Origin: Marivita sp.
GTDB taxonomy: Bacteria > Pseudomonadota > Alphaproteobacteria > Rhodobacterales > Rhodobacteraceae
Assembly: GCF_022763305.1 (NCBI RefSeq)
Contig: NZ_JALEGT010000041.1
Location: forward strand, 1 to 64,000
Length of the DNA: 64,000 nucleotides
Reading direction: 5' to 3'
The stretch's first letter is position 1; each line of letters opens with the position of its first letter. The translations under genes were made by a program, and so were the position numbers. Shown piece by piece: positions 18,301 to 27,453 of the stretch. The notes below the pieces were generated by a model. The model worked only from the letters and a program-made list of their open reading frames with translations. It searched no databases and was not told the origin of the DNA.

Positions 18301-18793
18301 CATCGGAAAACCGCGCGAGTTGATCCACACCGACAGGGCCTGTGATGACGATGTCGGTCACCCGGTCACGCCATGTGCCGCGCTGAACCACCGGGTCTTC
18401 GGCATCGGCGGGCAGGGTCGAGACCGCATCCACCGCTTTTTGCACGTCGTCAGCGGCGCGGGACATGTCCCAGCCGGGTTCGAATTCGAGCCGGATGCTG
18501 GCACGCCCTTCGCGCGATGTCGCCTCGGAGCTTTCGACGCCTTCGACGGACAGCACGGCAGGCTCCAGCACCTGCACGATGCCCCGGTCCACGTCTTCGG
18601 CCCCGGCGCCATCCCAGACGACGGTCACGTCGACATCATCGACAACCACGTCGGGAAAGAACTGCGCCCGCATGTTGGGGATCGAGAACGCACCTGCCGC
18701 GAGCAGAAGGATCAGCAGCAGGTTCGCCACGGTCCGGTGACGCACGAAATAGCTGAGGATGCCCCCGGCCTTGCCCGACAGAGTGCGCACCAT
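15389..18793 (-). CDS. RND-family efflux pump, inner-membrane subunit
   Basis: This 1134-residue protein is an AcrB/MMPL-like proton-driven exporter. A first helix (about 18-38) is followed by a large periplasmic domain, a helix bundle, a second periplasmic domain and a second bundle, as in other RND pumps. The paired aspartates in GIVVDDAIVVGE in the fourth helix form the proton relay. It is about 80-100 residues longer than typical AcrB, part of it in a C-terminal extension with extra hydrophobic segments. The adaptor gene lies just upstream (three bases between). No outer-membrane TolC-like gene is adjacent. Substrate is unknown. Confidence 0.93.
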   Translation of the reverse strand: MVRTLSGKAGGILSYFVRHRTVANLLLILLLAAGAFSIPNMRAQFFPDVVVDDVDVTVVWDGAGAEDVDRGIVQVLEPAVLSVEGVESSEATSREGRASIRLEFEPGWDMSRAADDVQKAVDAVSTLPADAEDPVVQRGTWRDRVTDIVITGPVGVDQLARFSDELSARLFAEGVTRTTIRGLSAPRTVIEVPSANLIAFDISIREIADAIAQEVDADPAGDIGNANTRVRTGVEKRSADQIADIVLRSNPDGSNLTVGDVGTIIIEGIDRERSYFVGENPAISIRVDRSDQGDAIAIQRTVEEVAAEFEASLPEGVTVDLIRTRAEAITGRLDILLDNGLTGLVLVVLLLFLFLNARTAFWVAAGIPASMMAAIALMYAAGITINMISLFALIITLGIVVDDAIVVGEHADHLARTGLPPVDAAERAAHRMALPVFAATLTTIIAFFGLVAIGGRFGDLIADIPFTVIAVLAASLVECFLILPNHMAHAIAHSAKEHWYDIPSRVVNRGFRWMRETLFRPFMALVIKARYAVLAGAVVLLASQAALFIRGDVQWRFFNSPEQSSVTGNFAMAPGATREDTFEMMRIFQQSVEDVAKSFEERHGVNPIDYVIAEVGGNAGRGIAGSDTKDADQLGGISIELIDPDLRPFSSQAFVTELQDSVPRHPMVETISFRSWGSGPASDALDVQFYGATAETLKAASEDLKTALLQYPEVSAVEDNLAYDKEELILELTPQGQALGFTIDGLGSVLRARLGGIEAATYPDGPRSAEIRVELPTGELTADFLERTQMRTPDGAYVQLADIVSVERRTGFSTVRRENGVRLISVTGDISEDDPARANDIMLALETEILPTIASERQVEYRLSGLSEQEGEFLNDARTGLILSLLAIYLVLSWVFASWTRPLVVMSVIPFGLVGTIYGHAVWDVPLSMFTVVGLLGMTGIIINDSIVLVTTIDEKAQDRGLFPSIIDGAADRLRPVFLTTATTVLGLVPLLYEQSSQAQFLKPTVITLVYGLGFGMFLVLLIVPSLMAIQSDLGRLTQTARRGLRFRRHGVRVLLGAGAALIVAWLAATMGAFAVTGALPQVLSSVLSETPLGGDATLGGSLGLFALGSAVICLGLYLIAALVAVGSRRRRPA

Positions 18794-18796
18794 GAC

Positions 18797-20254
18797 TTAG
18801 CCCCCCATCCGGGATTCGATGCGTTCAACGACCTGCGCGGGCACGGTGCCCTGTGAAAGCTGTTGCAGCACGCGCTGTCGGGCCTCTTCGGGCATGCGGG
18901 TGTTGGACTGCACAAAGGCCACAAGGCGGGCGCGGCGTTCCTCGGTGAGTTCGACCATTTCGGGCGCTTCGGGTACGGCCTGCCCGGCATCGCGCAGCGG
19001 GCGCACCTTGATGCCCGCGCCCAAGAGCGGTGTGCGTTCCGCCACAACCTCGCGCCCTTGCAGGTCACGTGCCCGGACCAGAACATCGTCGCCCTGACGG
19101 CGCAGCAGATTGACTTGAACGACGTCAAGCCGGTCTTCTTCGGCGATCACAAGCACCTCGTTCGCCGCGTTCAGGGCAGATGCCGGAAGGCGCGCGACGT
19201 TGTCGAGCGGCGGCTCTTCGATCTGCACGGTGACGAAGTCACCAGGGCGGAAGCCAGGCGCGCTGTCCAGCGTTGCGAACAACAGCCGCCCGGTCTGGCC
19301 ATCGCCAACCGCGGCCCCGGCGCGGCTGATCGTGCCGGAGGCTGTCAGATTGGTGCCGAAGACATCCAGAACTACGGTGACGTCGGATTTGGAAAGCTGA
19401 CCGTTCTCATCCAGCAGGCGTGCGAATTGCTGCGTCGAGACCCGGAACGCCACTTCAAGCGCATCCGCGTCGATCAGGCGGGCCAGTTGTTCGTTGGACG
19501 ACACCAACCGCCCCTGCACCACAGAGACATCGGCAAGCGTGCCGGAGAAGTCGGCAGTAATGATCGTGTCATCCAGCCGCCGCTGGGCTTCGGCCTCGGC
19601 GATCACCGCGCGAGACAGGCGAGTGGTGGCCTGATCAATGCGCGCCTCGGCCTGTGCCACGGCCTGCCTGCGCGACAGAACCGCCTGCCGCGCCTGCGCT
19701 GCGGCCAGTTCCGCCACCTCGACCGCTGCGGCGGTGCCGACGCCGCGTTCTTCCAGATCGCGCTGGCGCTGGAACGCGCGTTCCCGCAGGGTCGCCTGCT
19801 CTTCGGCGGCAACAAGTTCATCCTGAGCCAGCACAAGCGCGCGTTCCGCCTCGCGCTGCTCGGCCTCGGCATCGAGAATATCGCTTTGCACGCGTTGCAG
19901 CACCGCCTCGGCATCGGTCGGGTCGATCCGCACAAGAACCTGACCCTCGGTGACGTTGCCGCCTTCGACAAACTCCGGCGCGATGTCGATCACACGACCC
20001 CCCGCCGCCGAGCGCAATTCCAGCGTGCGGACGCTTTCGATCTGGCCGAAGGCCGTCAGGACCGGAGTCACCGTGTCGAACTGGGCGGGCACGACGTTGA
20101 CCGCGAACACCCGTTCGCGCTGCGGGAAACTGCGCGGCTCCTGTGCCATACGGTCCTGCACCGCATCGCGCACCTGCACGCCAGCATAAGCCAACAGTCC
20201 AAGCGTCAACGACAACAGGAACAGCCCGGTCAGGCTACGGCGTAGAAATCGCAT
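18797..20254 (-). CDS. RND efflux periplasmic adaptor subunit
   Basis: From ATG 20254 the protein has 485 residues. A single N-terminal helix (about 8-28) anchors it in the inner membrane. Next come a barrel-sandwich region, a long coiled-coil hairpin (about 120-240, rich in Ala, Glu, Gln and Arg) and beta-barrel domains, the order seen in HlyD/MexA-type adaptors. The C-terminus carries an unusual helical tail (about 430-485). GAGG lies ten bases before the ATG, whereas the TTG nine bases upstream has no such support. It precedes the pump gene in one operon. Confidence 0.92.
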   Translation of the reverse strand: MRFLRRSLTGLFLLSLTLGLLAYAGVQVRDAVQDRMAQEPRSFPQRERVFAVNVVPAQFDTVTPVLTAFGQIESVRTLELRSAAGGRVIDIAPEFVEGGNVTEGQVLVRIDPTDAEAVLQRVQSDILDAEAEQREAERALVLAQDELVAAEEQATLRERAFQRQRDLEERGVGTAAAVEVAELAAAQARQAVLSRRQAVAQAEARIDQATTRLSRAVIAEAEAQRRLDDTIITADFSGTLADVSVVQGRLVSSNEQLARLIDADALEVAFRVSTQQFARLLDENGQLSKSDVTVVLDVFGTNLTASGTISRAGAAVGDGQTGRLLFATLDSAPGFRPGDFVTVQIEEPPLDNVARLPASALNAANEVLVIAEEDRLDVVQVNLLRRQGDDVLVRARDLQGREVVAERTPLLGAGIKVRPLRDAGQAVPEAPEMVELTEERRARLVAFVQSNTRMPEEARQRVLQQLSQGTVPAQVVERIESRMGG

Positions 20255-20346
20255 CGGCGACAATCCTCAAGGGCCAGTCTGCCTATCAGATAGCCAGAAC
20301 TGAATGTTTTCCAATAACACAACACTTCGTTACACGAAGAGTGATG

Positions 20347-20889
20347 CTATTTCCGTCGCAGATGCTCGTCCAATCGCGGTAAAATCTCGACAAAGTTACA
20401 AGGCCGGTGCCGGTAGTCGAGTTGCAGGCTGAGAATTTCGTCCCACGCATCCTTGCAGGCACCGGGGCTGCCGGGCAGCGCAAAGAGGTATGTTCCATTG
20501 CGCACACCTCCCGTGGCGCGGCTTTGAATCGCGCTGGTGCCGATCTTCTGGAACGACACCATGGTGAAGACGGTGCCGAAGGCGTCGATCTCTTTTTCAT
20601 AGACATCGCGATGCGCCTCGACCGTCACATCACGCCCGGTCAAACCTGTGCCACCTGTGGAAATCACAACGTCGATGTCGGGCTGATCGCACCACGCGCG
20701 TAGCTGCGCTGCGATCTGGTCGCGCTCGTCCTGAACGATCTTGCGATCCGCCACGATATGCCCCGCACCTTCGATCCGGCCCACCAGTGTATCGCCGGAC
20801 CGATCTTCGGCCATGGAACGCGTGTCGCTGACCGTCAGAACGGCGATGCGGATGGGCAGGAAATCTTTGCTTTCGTCGATGCGGCTCAT
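20347..20889 (-). CDS. moaB: Molybdenum cofactor biosynthesis protein B
   Basis: This 180-residue MoaB/Mog-family protein has the molybdopterin-binding fold. The signature STGGTGLTGRDVT (about 97-109) and the LPGSPGACKDAW motif bind the pterin. In bacteria MoaB or Mog adenylylates molybdopterin before metal insertion; MoaB itself is inactive in some species. It starts three bases after the stop of the uracil-DNA glycosylase gene, so the two are cotranscribed. Confidence 0.92.
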   Translation of the reverse strand: MSRIDESKDFLPIRIAVLTVSDTRSMAEDRSGDTLVGRIEGAGHIVADRKIVQDERDQIAAQLRAWCDQPDIDVVISTGGTGLTGRDVTVEAHRDVYEKEIDAFGTVFTMVSFQKIGTSAIQSRATGGVRNGTYLFALPGSPGACKDAWDEILSLQLDYRHRPCNFVEILPRLDEHLRRK

Positions 20890-20892
20890 GGG

Positions 20893-21681
20893 TCAGGCTT
20901 TCTTGGTCAGACGCGCGCGCAGGTCGAGAAGATCGGCCCAAGCCTCGCGCTTGGCGGATGGGTTGCGCAAAAGGTAGGCGGGATGGAACATCGGGATCAC
21001 CGGTAGGCCCTCGGCCTCGGCCCACTGGCCGCGCAGACGGGTGATGCCGCGTTTACCAAGCAGGGCCTGGCACGAGATATTGCCCATGACCACCAACACT
21101 TCGGGTTTGGCCAGTGCGATATGGCGCTTGAGGAAGGGCAGCATCATCGCGATTTCATCGGGTTTCGGATCGCGGTTCTGTGGCGGACGCCATGGCAGAA
21201 CGTTGGTGATATAGACCGCCTGCGCACCGTCGCGGTCGCGCCCCAGATCAATGGCCGCAAGCATCCTGTCGAGCAGTTGCCCCGCGCGTCCGACAAAGGG
21301 CTTGCCGATCCGGTCTTCGTCGCGCCCCGGCGCTTCGCCCACGATCATCACGCGGGCACCGGGCACGCCGTCGCAGAACACGAGGTTCCGCGCGCCTTTC
21401 TGAAGCTCGCAATGCGGGTAGGCGGCCATCGCGGCTTGCAGCCCGACCAGATCGCCAGCCGACCGCGCCGCGGCTTCCGCGTCGGCCACGGGATCGACCT
21501 CGGGGGTCGCCTGAACTGGCACCGTCGGCGCAGGAACGCCCGGCGCAACACCCGCTTTCGGGGGCGGCGTCACCTGTTCAAAGCGATTGATCGGCGTCTC
21601 CGAGATTGTCTCGGTCACACCCATCTCGAGCTGCCACTCAAGAGCCGCCCGCGCCGCATGCCAGTCGATATACGAATCCAT
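20893..21681 (-). CDS. Uracil-DNA glycosylase, family 4-like
   Basis: The gene encodes 262 residues from the ATG at 21681. The core shows [17 protein letters not shown] (115-131) and [11 protein letters not shown] near the end, the two active-site motifs of the family that excises uracil from DNA. A proline- and alanine-rich linker (about 35-75) separates a short N-terminal helix from the core. Canonical family 4 enzymes hold a [4Fe-4S] cluster with four cysteines; only Cys91, Cys103 and one near 218 are present, so the cluster may be incomplete. It diverges from pyrB and runs into moaB. Confidence 0.85.
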   Translation of the reverse strand: MDSYIDWHAARAALEWQLEMGVTETISETPINRFEQVTPPPKAGVAPGVPAPTVPVQATPEVDPVADAEAAARSAGDLVGLQAAMAAYPHCELQKGARNLVFCDGVPGARVMIVGEAPGRDEDRIGKPFVGRAGQLLDRMLAAIDLGRDRDGAQAVYITNVLPWRPPQNRDPKPDEIAMMLPFLKRHIALAKPEVLVVMGNISCQALLGKRGITRLRGQWAEAEGLPVIPMFHPAYLLRNPSAKREAWADLLDLRARLTKKA

Positions 21682-21784
21682 GCCGCACCCTAGCCCGGCA
21701 TTGTGTCGCGCAAAAGGGATCCCGGACTTGCCGCGCGGCGGTGCAGTTTCTATAAGCACGCGACCACTCCGCAAAGGCAACCTG

Positions 21785-22747
21785 ATGCGTTTCGATCAAC
21801 GACACCTGCTTGGGATCGAACCCCTCCGCCCTGACGAAATCACCACACTGCTTGACCTGTCGGACCAGTATGCCGACCGCAACCGCACGCGGACGCCAAG
21901 CACCGATGTGCTGGCGGGGATGACGCAGATCAACATGTTCTTCGAAAACTCGACCCGGACGCAGGCCAGCTTCGAATTGGCGGGCAAGCGACTTGGCGCG
22001 GATGTGATGAACATGGCGATGCAGGCCTCGTCGGTGAAGAAAGGCGAGACCCTGATCGACACGGCGCTGACGCTGAACGCGATGCATCCCGATCTGTTGG
22101 TCGTGCGGCACCCGCATTCGGGCGCGGTGGATCTGCTGTCGCAAAAGGTGAATTGCGCGGTTCTCAACGCGGGCGACGGCAAGCACGAACACCCGACGCA
22201 GGCGCTGCTTGACGCGCTGACCATCCGTCGCGCCAAGGGGCGGTTGCACCGTCTGTCGATCGCGATCTGCGGTGACATCGCCCACAGCCGCGTCGCCCGG
22301 TCGAATATCCTGCTGCTGGGCAAGATGGAAAACCGCGTGCGCCTTGTCGGCCCGCCAACGCTGATGCCCACGGGGATCGGCGAATTTGGCGTCGAGGTGT
22401 TCGAGGACATGCGCGAAGGGCTCAAGGACGTCGATGTCGTCATGATGCTGCGTCTTCAGAAGGAACGCATGGATGGCGGGTTCATTCCGTCGGAACGGGA
22501 ATACTACCACCGCTACGGGCTGGATGCCGAAAAGCTGAGCTTTGCCAAGGAAGATGCCATCGTCATGCATCCCGGCCCGATGAACCGCGGGGTCGAGATC
22601 GACGGCACCCTCGCTGACGACATCAACCGGTCGGTCATTCAGGAACAAGTCGAGATGGGCGTCGCTGTGCGGATGGCGGCGATGGACCTTCTGGCGCGGT
22701 CGCTGCGGGATCGTCGGGCGGCACAGTCCGAAGGCGTCATGGTATGA
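21785..22747 (+). CDS. pyrB: Aspartate carbamoyltransferase catalytic subunit
   Basis: PyrB joins carbamoyl phosphate and aspartate in pyrimidine synthesis. The 320-residue protein contains the carbamoyl-phosphate motif STRTQ (56-60), HPTQALLD (136-143) and MHPGPMNRG in the aspartate domain. The start at 21785 is the first ATG that fits the family N-terminus. No PyrI regulatory subunit is present. The stop overlaps the next gene by four bases, and a dihydroorotase homologue lies two genes further, an order that recalls the ATCase plus inactive DHOase assemblies of other bacteria. Confidence 0.97.
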   Translation: MRFDQRHLLGIEPLRPDEITTLLDLSDQYADRNRTRTPSTDVLAGMTQINMFFENSTRTQASFELAGKRLGADVMNMAMQASSVKKGETLIDTALTLNAMHPDLLVVRHPHSGAVDLLSQKVNCAVLNAGDGKHEHPTQALLDALTIRRAKGRLHRLSIAICGDIAHSRVARSNILLLGKMENRVRLVGPPTLMPTGIGEFGVEVFEDMREGLKDVDVVMMLRLQKERMDGGFIPSEREYYHRYGLDAEKLSFAKEDAIVMHPGPMNRGVEIDGTLADDINRSVIQEQVEMGVAVRMAAMDLLARSLRDRRAAQSEGVMV

Positions 22748-23289
22748 GCACCACCATGCACATCAAGAGCAGCGAGCGCGGTGTGATCCGGGTGTTTCAC
22801 ATTGACCTGCCGCGCGAGGCCATTGAGCGCTTCACGACGCAGGCGGGCACCGGCGAATGGCCGCTGCAATATGCGCTTGGGGCAAAATCGCTGCGGTCGG
22901 CCTTTGTCGAGGTGATCGACCTGCGCGATCTGGGCGAGATGCCGCTGTCGCAGTATCTGATCAACGCGCATGACGTCAGCGGGGCGGATTTCGACGCAAT
23001 GCGCCCGCGCCTCGATGCACTGACGGGGTTTGTCCTGGTCCTTCCGTCGCAGGCGTTCAACCAGACCGAACAGGACCTGAGCATCGCCACGCCACTGCGC
23101 TGGATCGGCACCTTCAACGAGCCCAAGGCCGCCATGGGTGCAGCAAAAATCCGAACCAAGTCCGCCAAGGGAACGGTGGGCACCAAATCTGCGCCTGCTC
23201 CGTCTTCCAACACCGGGCTGTGGGTGGTGATCGGCCTTTTCGTCCTGATCCCGCTGACCATCATCATTGCCCGGTTCCTGATGAACTGA
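22744..23289 (+). CDS. Unknown protein with C-terminal membrane helix, pyrB operon
   Basis: This 181-residue protein has a soluble N-terminal domain of about 125 residues, a short basic linker and one hydrophobic helix at the C-terminus (about 157-178), so it is a tail-anchored type membrane protein. I do not recognise a domain. Its start overlaps the stop of pyrB (ATGA), and it is followed after 12 bases by another membrane protein, then by the dihydroorotase homologue. Its position suggests a role linked to pyrimidine enzymes or simply shared expression. Confidence 0.75.
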   Translation: MSTTMHIKSSERGVIRVFHIDLPREAIERFTTQAGTGEWPLQYALGAKSLRSAFVEVIDLRDLGEMPLSQYLINAHDVSGADFDAMRPRLDALTGFVLVLPSQAFNQTEQDLSIATPLRWIGTFNEPKAAMGAAKIRTKSAKGTVGTKSAPAPSSNTGLWVVIGLFVLIPLTIIIARFLMN

Positions 23290-23301
23290 CCGACGCCGAA
23301 T

Positions 23302-23697
23302 ATGCCCATGACCGAATTCAGACCAGACATGCCCACCTACATCCGCGCCCATGCCGTGATGACGGCAATTGCCATGGCTGCGGGCATGCTGATCCTCTGG
23401 GCCATCGACAACCCGCATATCTGGACCGGCGCGGTGGGTGGCTTTGCCGCTGTCGCCCTGCGCGGCTGGTACATGGCGGACGAGGTGATGGATGAGGTCT
23501 GGACGATGACAAGCGCCAGCCTGACGGGACCTTACGAACGCAAGGCGCGGCTTGACGAGATCACAAAGGTCCGGACGATTGCCGGATCGGTGCAGATCAT
23601 CACCCGTTCCGGTGACAAGCACCTTATCAAGTATCAGCCCGACCCGCAGGCCGTGATCGACCAGATCAACGCCGCGCGTCAAAACCAGGCGGCCTGA
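23302..23697 (+). CDS. Small membrane protein with PH-like domain
   Basis: The 131-residue product has two hydrophobic helices (about 18-60) followed by a soluble stretch that ends in ITRSGDKHLIKYQPDPQAV, which looks like a bacterial PH-like (YdbT-type) strand pattern. The ATG at 23308 is an alternative start. It sits between an unknown tail-anchored protein and the dihydroorotase homologue, ending two bases before the latter. Function is unknown. Confidence 0.7.
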   Translation: MPMTEFRPDMPTYIRAHAVMTAIAMAAGMLILWAIDNPHIWTGAVGGFAAVALRGWYMADEVMDEVWTMTSASLTGPYERKARLDEITKVRTIAGSVQIITRSGDKHLIKYQPDPQAVIDQINAARQNQAA

Positions 23698-23698
23698 C

Positions 23699-24994
23699 AT
23701 GACCTTTCTCATCACCAATGCCCGCCTGATCGACCCCGAAGCGACCGAGGTCACATTGGGGGCTGTCCTTGTCCGCAATGGCGTGATCGCGGAAGTGTTC
23801 GATACGCCGACACCGGAGATCAGCGCGGATCACGTGCCCTCCGAGTACCGTCGTGATGCAGGGGGGAAATGTCTTGCGCCCGGCATTGTCGATATCGGCG
23901 TGAAGATCTGTGAACCTGGCGAACGGCACAAGGAAAGCTATGGCTCTGCCGGGCAAGCCGCGGCTGCGGGCGGCGTGACCACCATCGTGACACGCCCCGA
24001 CACCAACCCGGCCATCGACACGCCCGAAACGCTGGAATTCGTCCGCCGCCGGGCCAACGAAGCCGCGCCCGTACACGTCCTGCCGATGGCGGCGCTCACC
24101 AAGGGCCGCGAAGGGCGCGAGATGACCGAGATCGGTTTTCTCATGGATGCCGGGGCCGTCGCCTTCACCGATTGCGACCGCGTGGTGCGGGACACCAAGG
24201 TGCTCAGCCGCGCGATGACCTATGCCCGCGCCTTGGGAGCGTTGGTCGTCGGCCACCCGCAGGAACCGAACCTGTCAGCGGGTGCCGCCACAACATCCGG
24301 CAAATTCGCATCGCTGCGCGGTCTGCCCAGCGTCACACCGATGGCCGAACGTATGGGCCTCGACCGTGACATCGCCTTGGTCGAAATGACCGGCGTGCGC
24401 TACCACGCCGACCAGATCACCACGACCCGCGCCCTGCCCGCGCTGGAACGGGCCAAGCGCAACGGGTTCGACGTGACGGCGGGTGTGTCGATGCACCACC
24501 TGACGCTCAACGAATATGACGTTGCCGACTACCGCACCTTCTTCAAGGTCAAGCCGCCATTGCGCGCCGAAGACGACAGACAGGCGGTGGTCGAGGCGGT
24601 GAAATCCGGCCTGATCGACGTGATCGGATCGTTCCACACGCCGCAGGACGAGGAAAGCAAACGCCTGCCCTTCGAGGAAGCAGCAAGCGGGGCTGTCGGT
24701 TTGGAAACCATGCTGCCGGTGCTGATGCGCCTCTATCATTCCGGCGATCTGGATCTGCCGACGCTCTTCCGTGCACTGTCCCTGAACCCGGCAAAGCGGC
24801 TTGGTCTTGACTGCGGACGCCTGACCAAAGGCGCGCCCGCTGATCTGGTTCTCTTCGACCCGGACAAACCCATCGTGCTCGACCGGTTCCAGCTCAAGTC
24901 GAAGTCCAAGAACACCCCCTTTGACGGCGCGCGCTTGCAGGGTAAGGTTCTGGAGACCTTCGTCAGCGGAACCTCGGTCTACCGGAGCAACTGA
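23699..24994 (+). CDS. pyrC: Dihydroorotase homologue, probably non-catalytic (PyrC'-like)
   Basis: The 431-residue protein has the class I dihydroorotase fold. In active enzymes the first metal-binding motif reads D-x-H-x-H-x-R; here it is DIGVKIC (65-71), so both histidines and the arginine are gone. The catalytic aspartate of the usual ATDHAP motif is replaced in GSFHTP (Phe312). Lys135, His186 and His266 remain. Known inactive homologues (PyrC' of pseudomonads) bind PyrB and support its assembly. Together with the pyrB operon position this points to a structural partner of aspartate carbamoyltransferase, with the active dihydroorotase encoded elsewhere. The family is certain; loss of activity is inference from residues. 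Confidence 0.85.
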   Translation: MTFLITNARLIDPEATEVTLGAVLVRNGVIAEVFDTPTPEISADHVPSEYRRDAGGKCLAPGIVDIGVKICEPGERHKESYGSAGQAAAAGGVTTIVTRPDTNPAIDTPETLEFVRRRANEAAPVHVLPMAALTKGREGREMTEIGFLMDAGAVAFTDCDRVVRDTKVLSRAMTYARALGALVVGHPQEPNLSAGAATTSGKFASLRGLPSVTPMAERMGLDRDIALVEMTGVRYHADQITTTRALPALERAKRNGFDVTAGVSMHHLTLNEYDVADYRTFFKVKPPLRAEDDRQAVVEAVKSGLIDVIGSFHTPQDEESKRLPFEEAASGAVGLETMLPVLMRLYHSGDLDLPTLFRALSLNPAKRLGLDCGRLTKGAPADLVLFDPDKPIVLDRFQLKSKSKNTPFDGARLQGKVLETFVSGTSVYRSN

Positions 24995-25605
24995 TGCCAG
25001 AATTCGAGACAGGCCTGACACTTTTCGCCCTCTGGGCGTTGATCGGCTATCTTCTCGGCTCCATCCCTTTTGGTCTCTTGCTGACCAAGGCCATGGGGCT
25101 AGGCAATCTGCGCGAGATCGGATCCGGCAATATCGGGGCAACCAATGTCCTGCGCACCGGCAACAAGGGCGCGGCTGCGGCGACACTTCTGCTCGACGGG
25201 GCCAAGGGTGCGGTTGCGGTCCTGTTGGCGCGCGAGTTCGCCGGAGAAGGTGCCGCACAGGTCGCCGCTCTGGCCGCGTTCCTGGGCCATTGCTTCCCCG
25301 TTTGGCTGGGCTTCAAGGGCGGAAAGGGCGTTGCGACATTCCTGGGCCTGATGCTGGCGCTGGCATGGCCCGTGGGCCTCTTGGCCTGCGCCACGTGGCT
25401 GGCGACGGCGGTCATCAGCCGGATCTCCAGCCTGTCCGCCTTGGTCGCTGCATCGTGGTCGACGCTGTGGTGCCTGCTTGTCGGACAGGGACAGGTCTTT
25501 GTCCTGACCTTGATCCTCGCGCTGCTGATCATCTGGCGACACCGCGAAAATCTTGCCCGGCTCAAAGCCGGGACCGAGCCACGCATCGGCCGGAAAAAAG
25601 CATAA
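24994..25605 (+). CDS. plsY: Glycerol-3-phosphate acyltransferase PlsY
   Basis: PlsY transfers an acyl group from acyl-phosphate to glycerol 3-phosphate, the first step of phospholipid synthesis. The 203-residue protein has about five membrane helices. Signature motifs are GSIPFG (about 22-27), [12 protein letters not shown] and FKGGKGVAT. The ATG shares one base with the stop of the dihydroorotase homologue, so it is the last gene of the pyrB operon. Confidence 0.95.
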   Translation: MPEFETGLTLFALWALIGYLLGSIPFGLLLTKAMGLGNLREIGSGNIGATNVLRTGNKGAAAATLLLDGAKGAVAVLLAREFAGEGAAQVAALAAFLGHCFPVWLGFKGGKGVATFLGLMLALAWPVGLLACATWLATAVISRISSLSALVAASWSTLWCLLVGQGQVFVLTLILALLIIWRHRENLARLKAGTEPRIGRKKA

Positions 25606-25908
25606 CATCACATGTTGGCTTCTCGGCTCATGGATGCAGTTGCGTCATTGCAACCTTATGTGTATCAGCCACGCAGGTGCCGAAAACCTGCCGCCTGCAG
25701 ACACACGTCACGGTGAAGTTCGGAATTCAAAGACATCTCACCCTCGAAGCATTTCGCAGGTGGGTAACGCAGGCTCCCTCCCGTTCCGAAATGCCATTCT
25801 GGAGATGTGAGCCATGTCGGTAAACTCTTTCCTACGCCCCACCTGCGTGAGACCCGTTCAAGGGAACTCCGCTATGGGCACAACACAAATCAAGCGGGAG
25901 GTGCCGTG
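25606..25908. other. Non-coding interval after plsY
   Basis: No gene is supported here. The only structure is a 10-bp inverted repeat, CGCAGGTGGG (25755-25764) and CCCACCTGCG (25838-25847), separated by 73 bases. Base composition is less GC-rich than the flanking genes. Confidence 0.5.
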
Positions 25909-26334
25909 ATGAACCTTTCGGTTGACGACGCCAAGGCGCAGGCCAAAGCACTTCGCCAAGCCTTGCAGACGGCCAGAACTTCGGTCAGCCACGCGCAGGC
26001 GCTTGAACTTGTCGCCAAGCAGCATGGCGCACGCGATTGGAACACTCTGCATGCGCGGTTGTCCCAGAGAAATGCACCACCCGAGCTTGCCTTGGGCGAC
26101 TTGGTGTCCGGCAAATATCTCGGTCAGGCGTTCTCGGGGCAGATCATCGCCCTGTCCGGACCTTCACATCTCCGCCAAATCGAGATCAAACTGGACAAGC
26201 CGATCGACACCGTCACGTTCGACAGCTTTTCAAACTGGCGCCATCGCATCCGAGGCACGCTGGGGGAGAACGGGGAGAGCCACCGCAAGACGTCCGACGG
26301 CAATCCTCAGTTGGTCGTCGTCAAAAAAGCCTGA
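25909..26334 (+). CDS. Glyoxalase-related small protein
   Basis: This 141-residue protein starts at ATG 25909, preceded by GGGAGG at seven-base spacing. Its N-terminal third (SHAQALELVAKQHGARDWN) matches a helical domain labelled glyoxalase-related in protein family collections and also found beside toxin or plasmid genes; no catalytic metal ligands are evident. The rest is beta-rich. It stands alone between plsY and the convergent msrA. Function is unknown. Confidence 0.65.
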   Translation: MNLSVDDAKAQAKALRQALQTARTSVSHAQALELVAKQHGARDWNTLHARLSQRNAPPELALGDLVSGKYLGQAFSGQIIALSGPSHLRQIEIKLDKPIDTVTFDSFSNWRHRIRGTLGENGESHRKTSDGNPQLVVVKKA

Positions 26335-26372
26335 TTGGCCGCCTTTGCGTTCTTTCCCGATGAACGAAAAAT

Positions 26373-26396
26373 GGGCCGAGTGTTCCCACTCGGCCC
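26373..26396 (-). terminator. Terminator of msrBA
   Basis: GGGCCGAGTG pairs with CACTCGGCCC around TTCC (10-bp stem). On the minus strand it is followed by ATTTTTCG, a good T-run, so it ends the msrB-msrA transcript. It may also serve the convergent gene on the other strand. Confidence 0.85.
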
Positions 26397-26435
26397 GCTA
26401 TGGTCGTTCCCCATAAAGCGTGATGAGGCCTTGCC

Positions 26436-26942
26436 TTATTCCGCCGCGTCGCGCTTGGGCAGCACCCAATTGGCGCGCGGGAAATGGCAGGTATATCCAT
26501 TGGGGAACCGCTCCAGATAATCCTGATGCTCGGGCTCGGCTTCCCAGAAATCACCTACGGGTTCGACTTCGGTCACAACCTTGCCCGGCCAGATGCCGCT
26601 AGCGTTCACATCGGCGATGGTGTCCAGCGCGCAGTCCTTCTGCGCATCGTCCACATAGTAAATCGCCGAGCGGTAGCTCAGACCACGGTCATTGCCCTGA
26701 CGGTTCAGTGTGGTCGGATCGTGGATCTGGAAGAAGAACTCCAAGAGTTTGCGATACGAGATCATCGACGGATCAAAAATGATCTCGATCCCCTCGGCAT
26801 GGGTGCCGTGATTGCGATAGGTGGCGTTCGGCACATCCCCACCGGTATAGCCCACGCGGGTGTCCAGAACGCCGGGCAACTTGCGGATCAGATCCTGCAT
26901 TCCCCAGAAACAGCCACCGGCCAGAACAGCACGTTCAGTCAT
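26436..26942 (-). CDS. msrA: Peptide-methionine (S)-S-oxide reductase MsrA
   Basis: MsrA repairs methionine-S-sulfoxide in proteins. The 168-residue product carries the active-site motif GCFWG with the catalytic Cys11, and [17 protein letters not shown] residues that bind the sulfoxide. Its ATG overlaps the stop of msrB by four bases, and the longer upstream frame lies inside msrB. A strong hairpin terminator follows. Confidence 0.95.
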   Translation of the reverse strand: MTERAVLAGGCFWGMQDLIRKLPGVLDTRVGYTGGDVPNATYRNHGTHAEGIEIIFDPSMISYRKLLEFFFQIHDPTTLNRQGNDRGLSYRSAIYYVDDAQKDCALDTIADVNASGIWPGKVVTEVEPVGDFWEAEPEHQDYLERFPNGYTCHFPRANWVLPKRDAAE

Positions 26943-27388
26943 GCCACATCCTCCACTTGATCCAGATAGGCGCCATAGCCTTCGGCCTCCATGTCGTCGC
27001 GATGGATGAATCGCAGGCTGGCGGAATTGATGCAATAGCGCAGACCACCGCGGTCTTTCGGACCGTCCGGGAACACATGCCCCAGATGGCTGTCCCCATG
27101 GGTCGAGCGCACCTCGGTGCGGATCATCCCATGGCTCAGGTCGCGCAGCTCGTTGATATGCGCGGGCTCGATCGGCTTGGTAAAGCTCGGCCAGCCGCAA
27201 CCGGACTCGTACTTGTCGGCACTCGCAAACAGCGGCTCGCCGCTGACGATGTCCACATAGATGCCGGGTTCCTTGTTGTGCAGGTATTCCCCGGTGCCGG
27301 GCCGTTCCGTTCCGCTTTCCTGCGTGACGTAGAACTGTTCCGGCGACAGCGTTGCAATCACGTCCGGGTTCTTTTCGTATTTCGCCAT
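26939..27388 (-). CDS. msrB: Peptide-methionine (R)-S-oxide reductase MsrB
   Basis: MsrB repairs the R-sulfoxide isomer. The 149-residue protein shows [20 protein letters not shown] and the catalytic cysteine in [11 protein letters not shown]. The two CxxC pairs that bind zinc in many MsrB proteins are absent, so it is the zinc-free form. It is translated ahead of msrA with a 4-base overlap, giving the cell both stereospecific activities from one operon. Confidence 0.95.
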   Translation of the reverse strand: MAKYEKNPDVIATLSPEQFYVTQESGTERPGTGEYLHNKEPGIYVDIVSGEPLFASADKYESGCGWPSFTKPIEPAHINELRDLSHGMIRTEVRSTHGDSHLGHVFPDGPKDRGGLRYCINSASLRFIHRDDMEAEGYGAYLDQVEDVA

Positions 27389-27453
27389 GCGGGCACCTCC
27401 ATTGGTCGTCCAGAGCCTATAGATGGCGCGCAGAATGCCAAGTCCAACCCTTG

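Noticed and set aside
17300..18856. 518-codon open frame opposite the RND pump
   Set aside because: Composition typical of an antisense frame; the RND gene explains the region.
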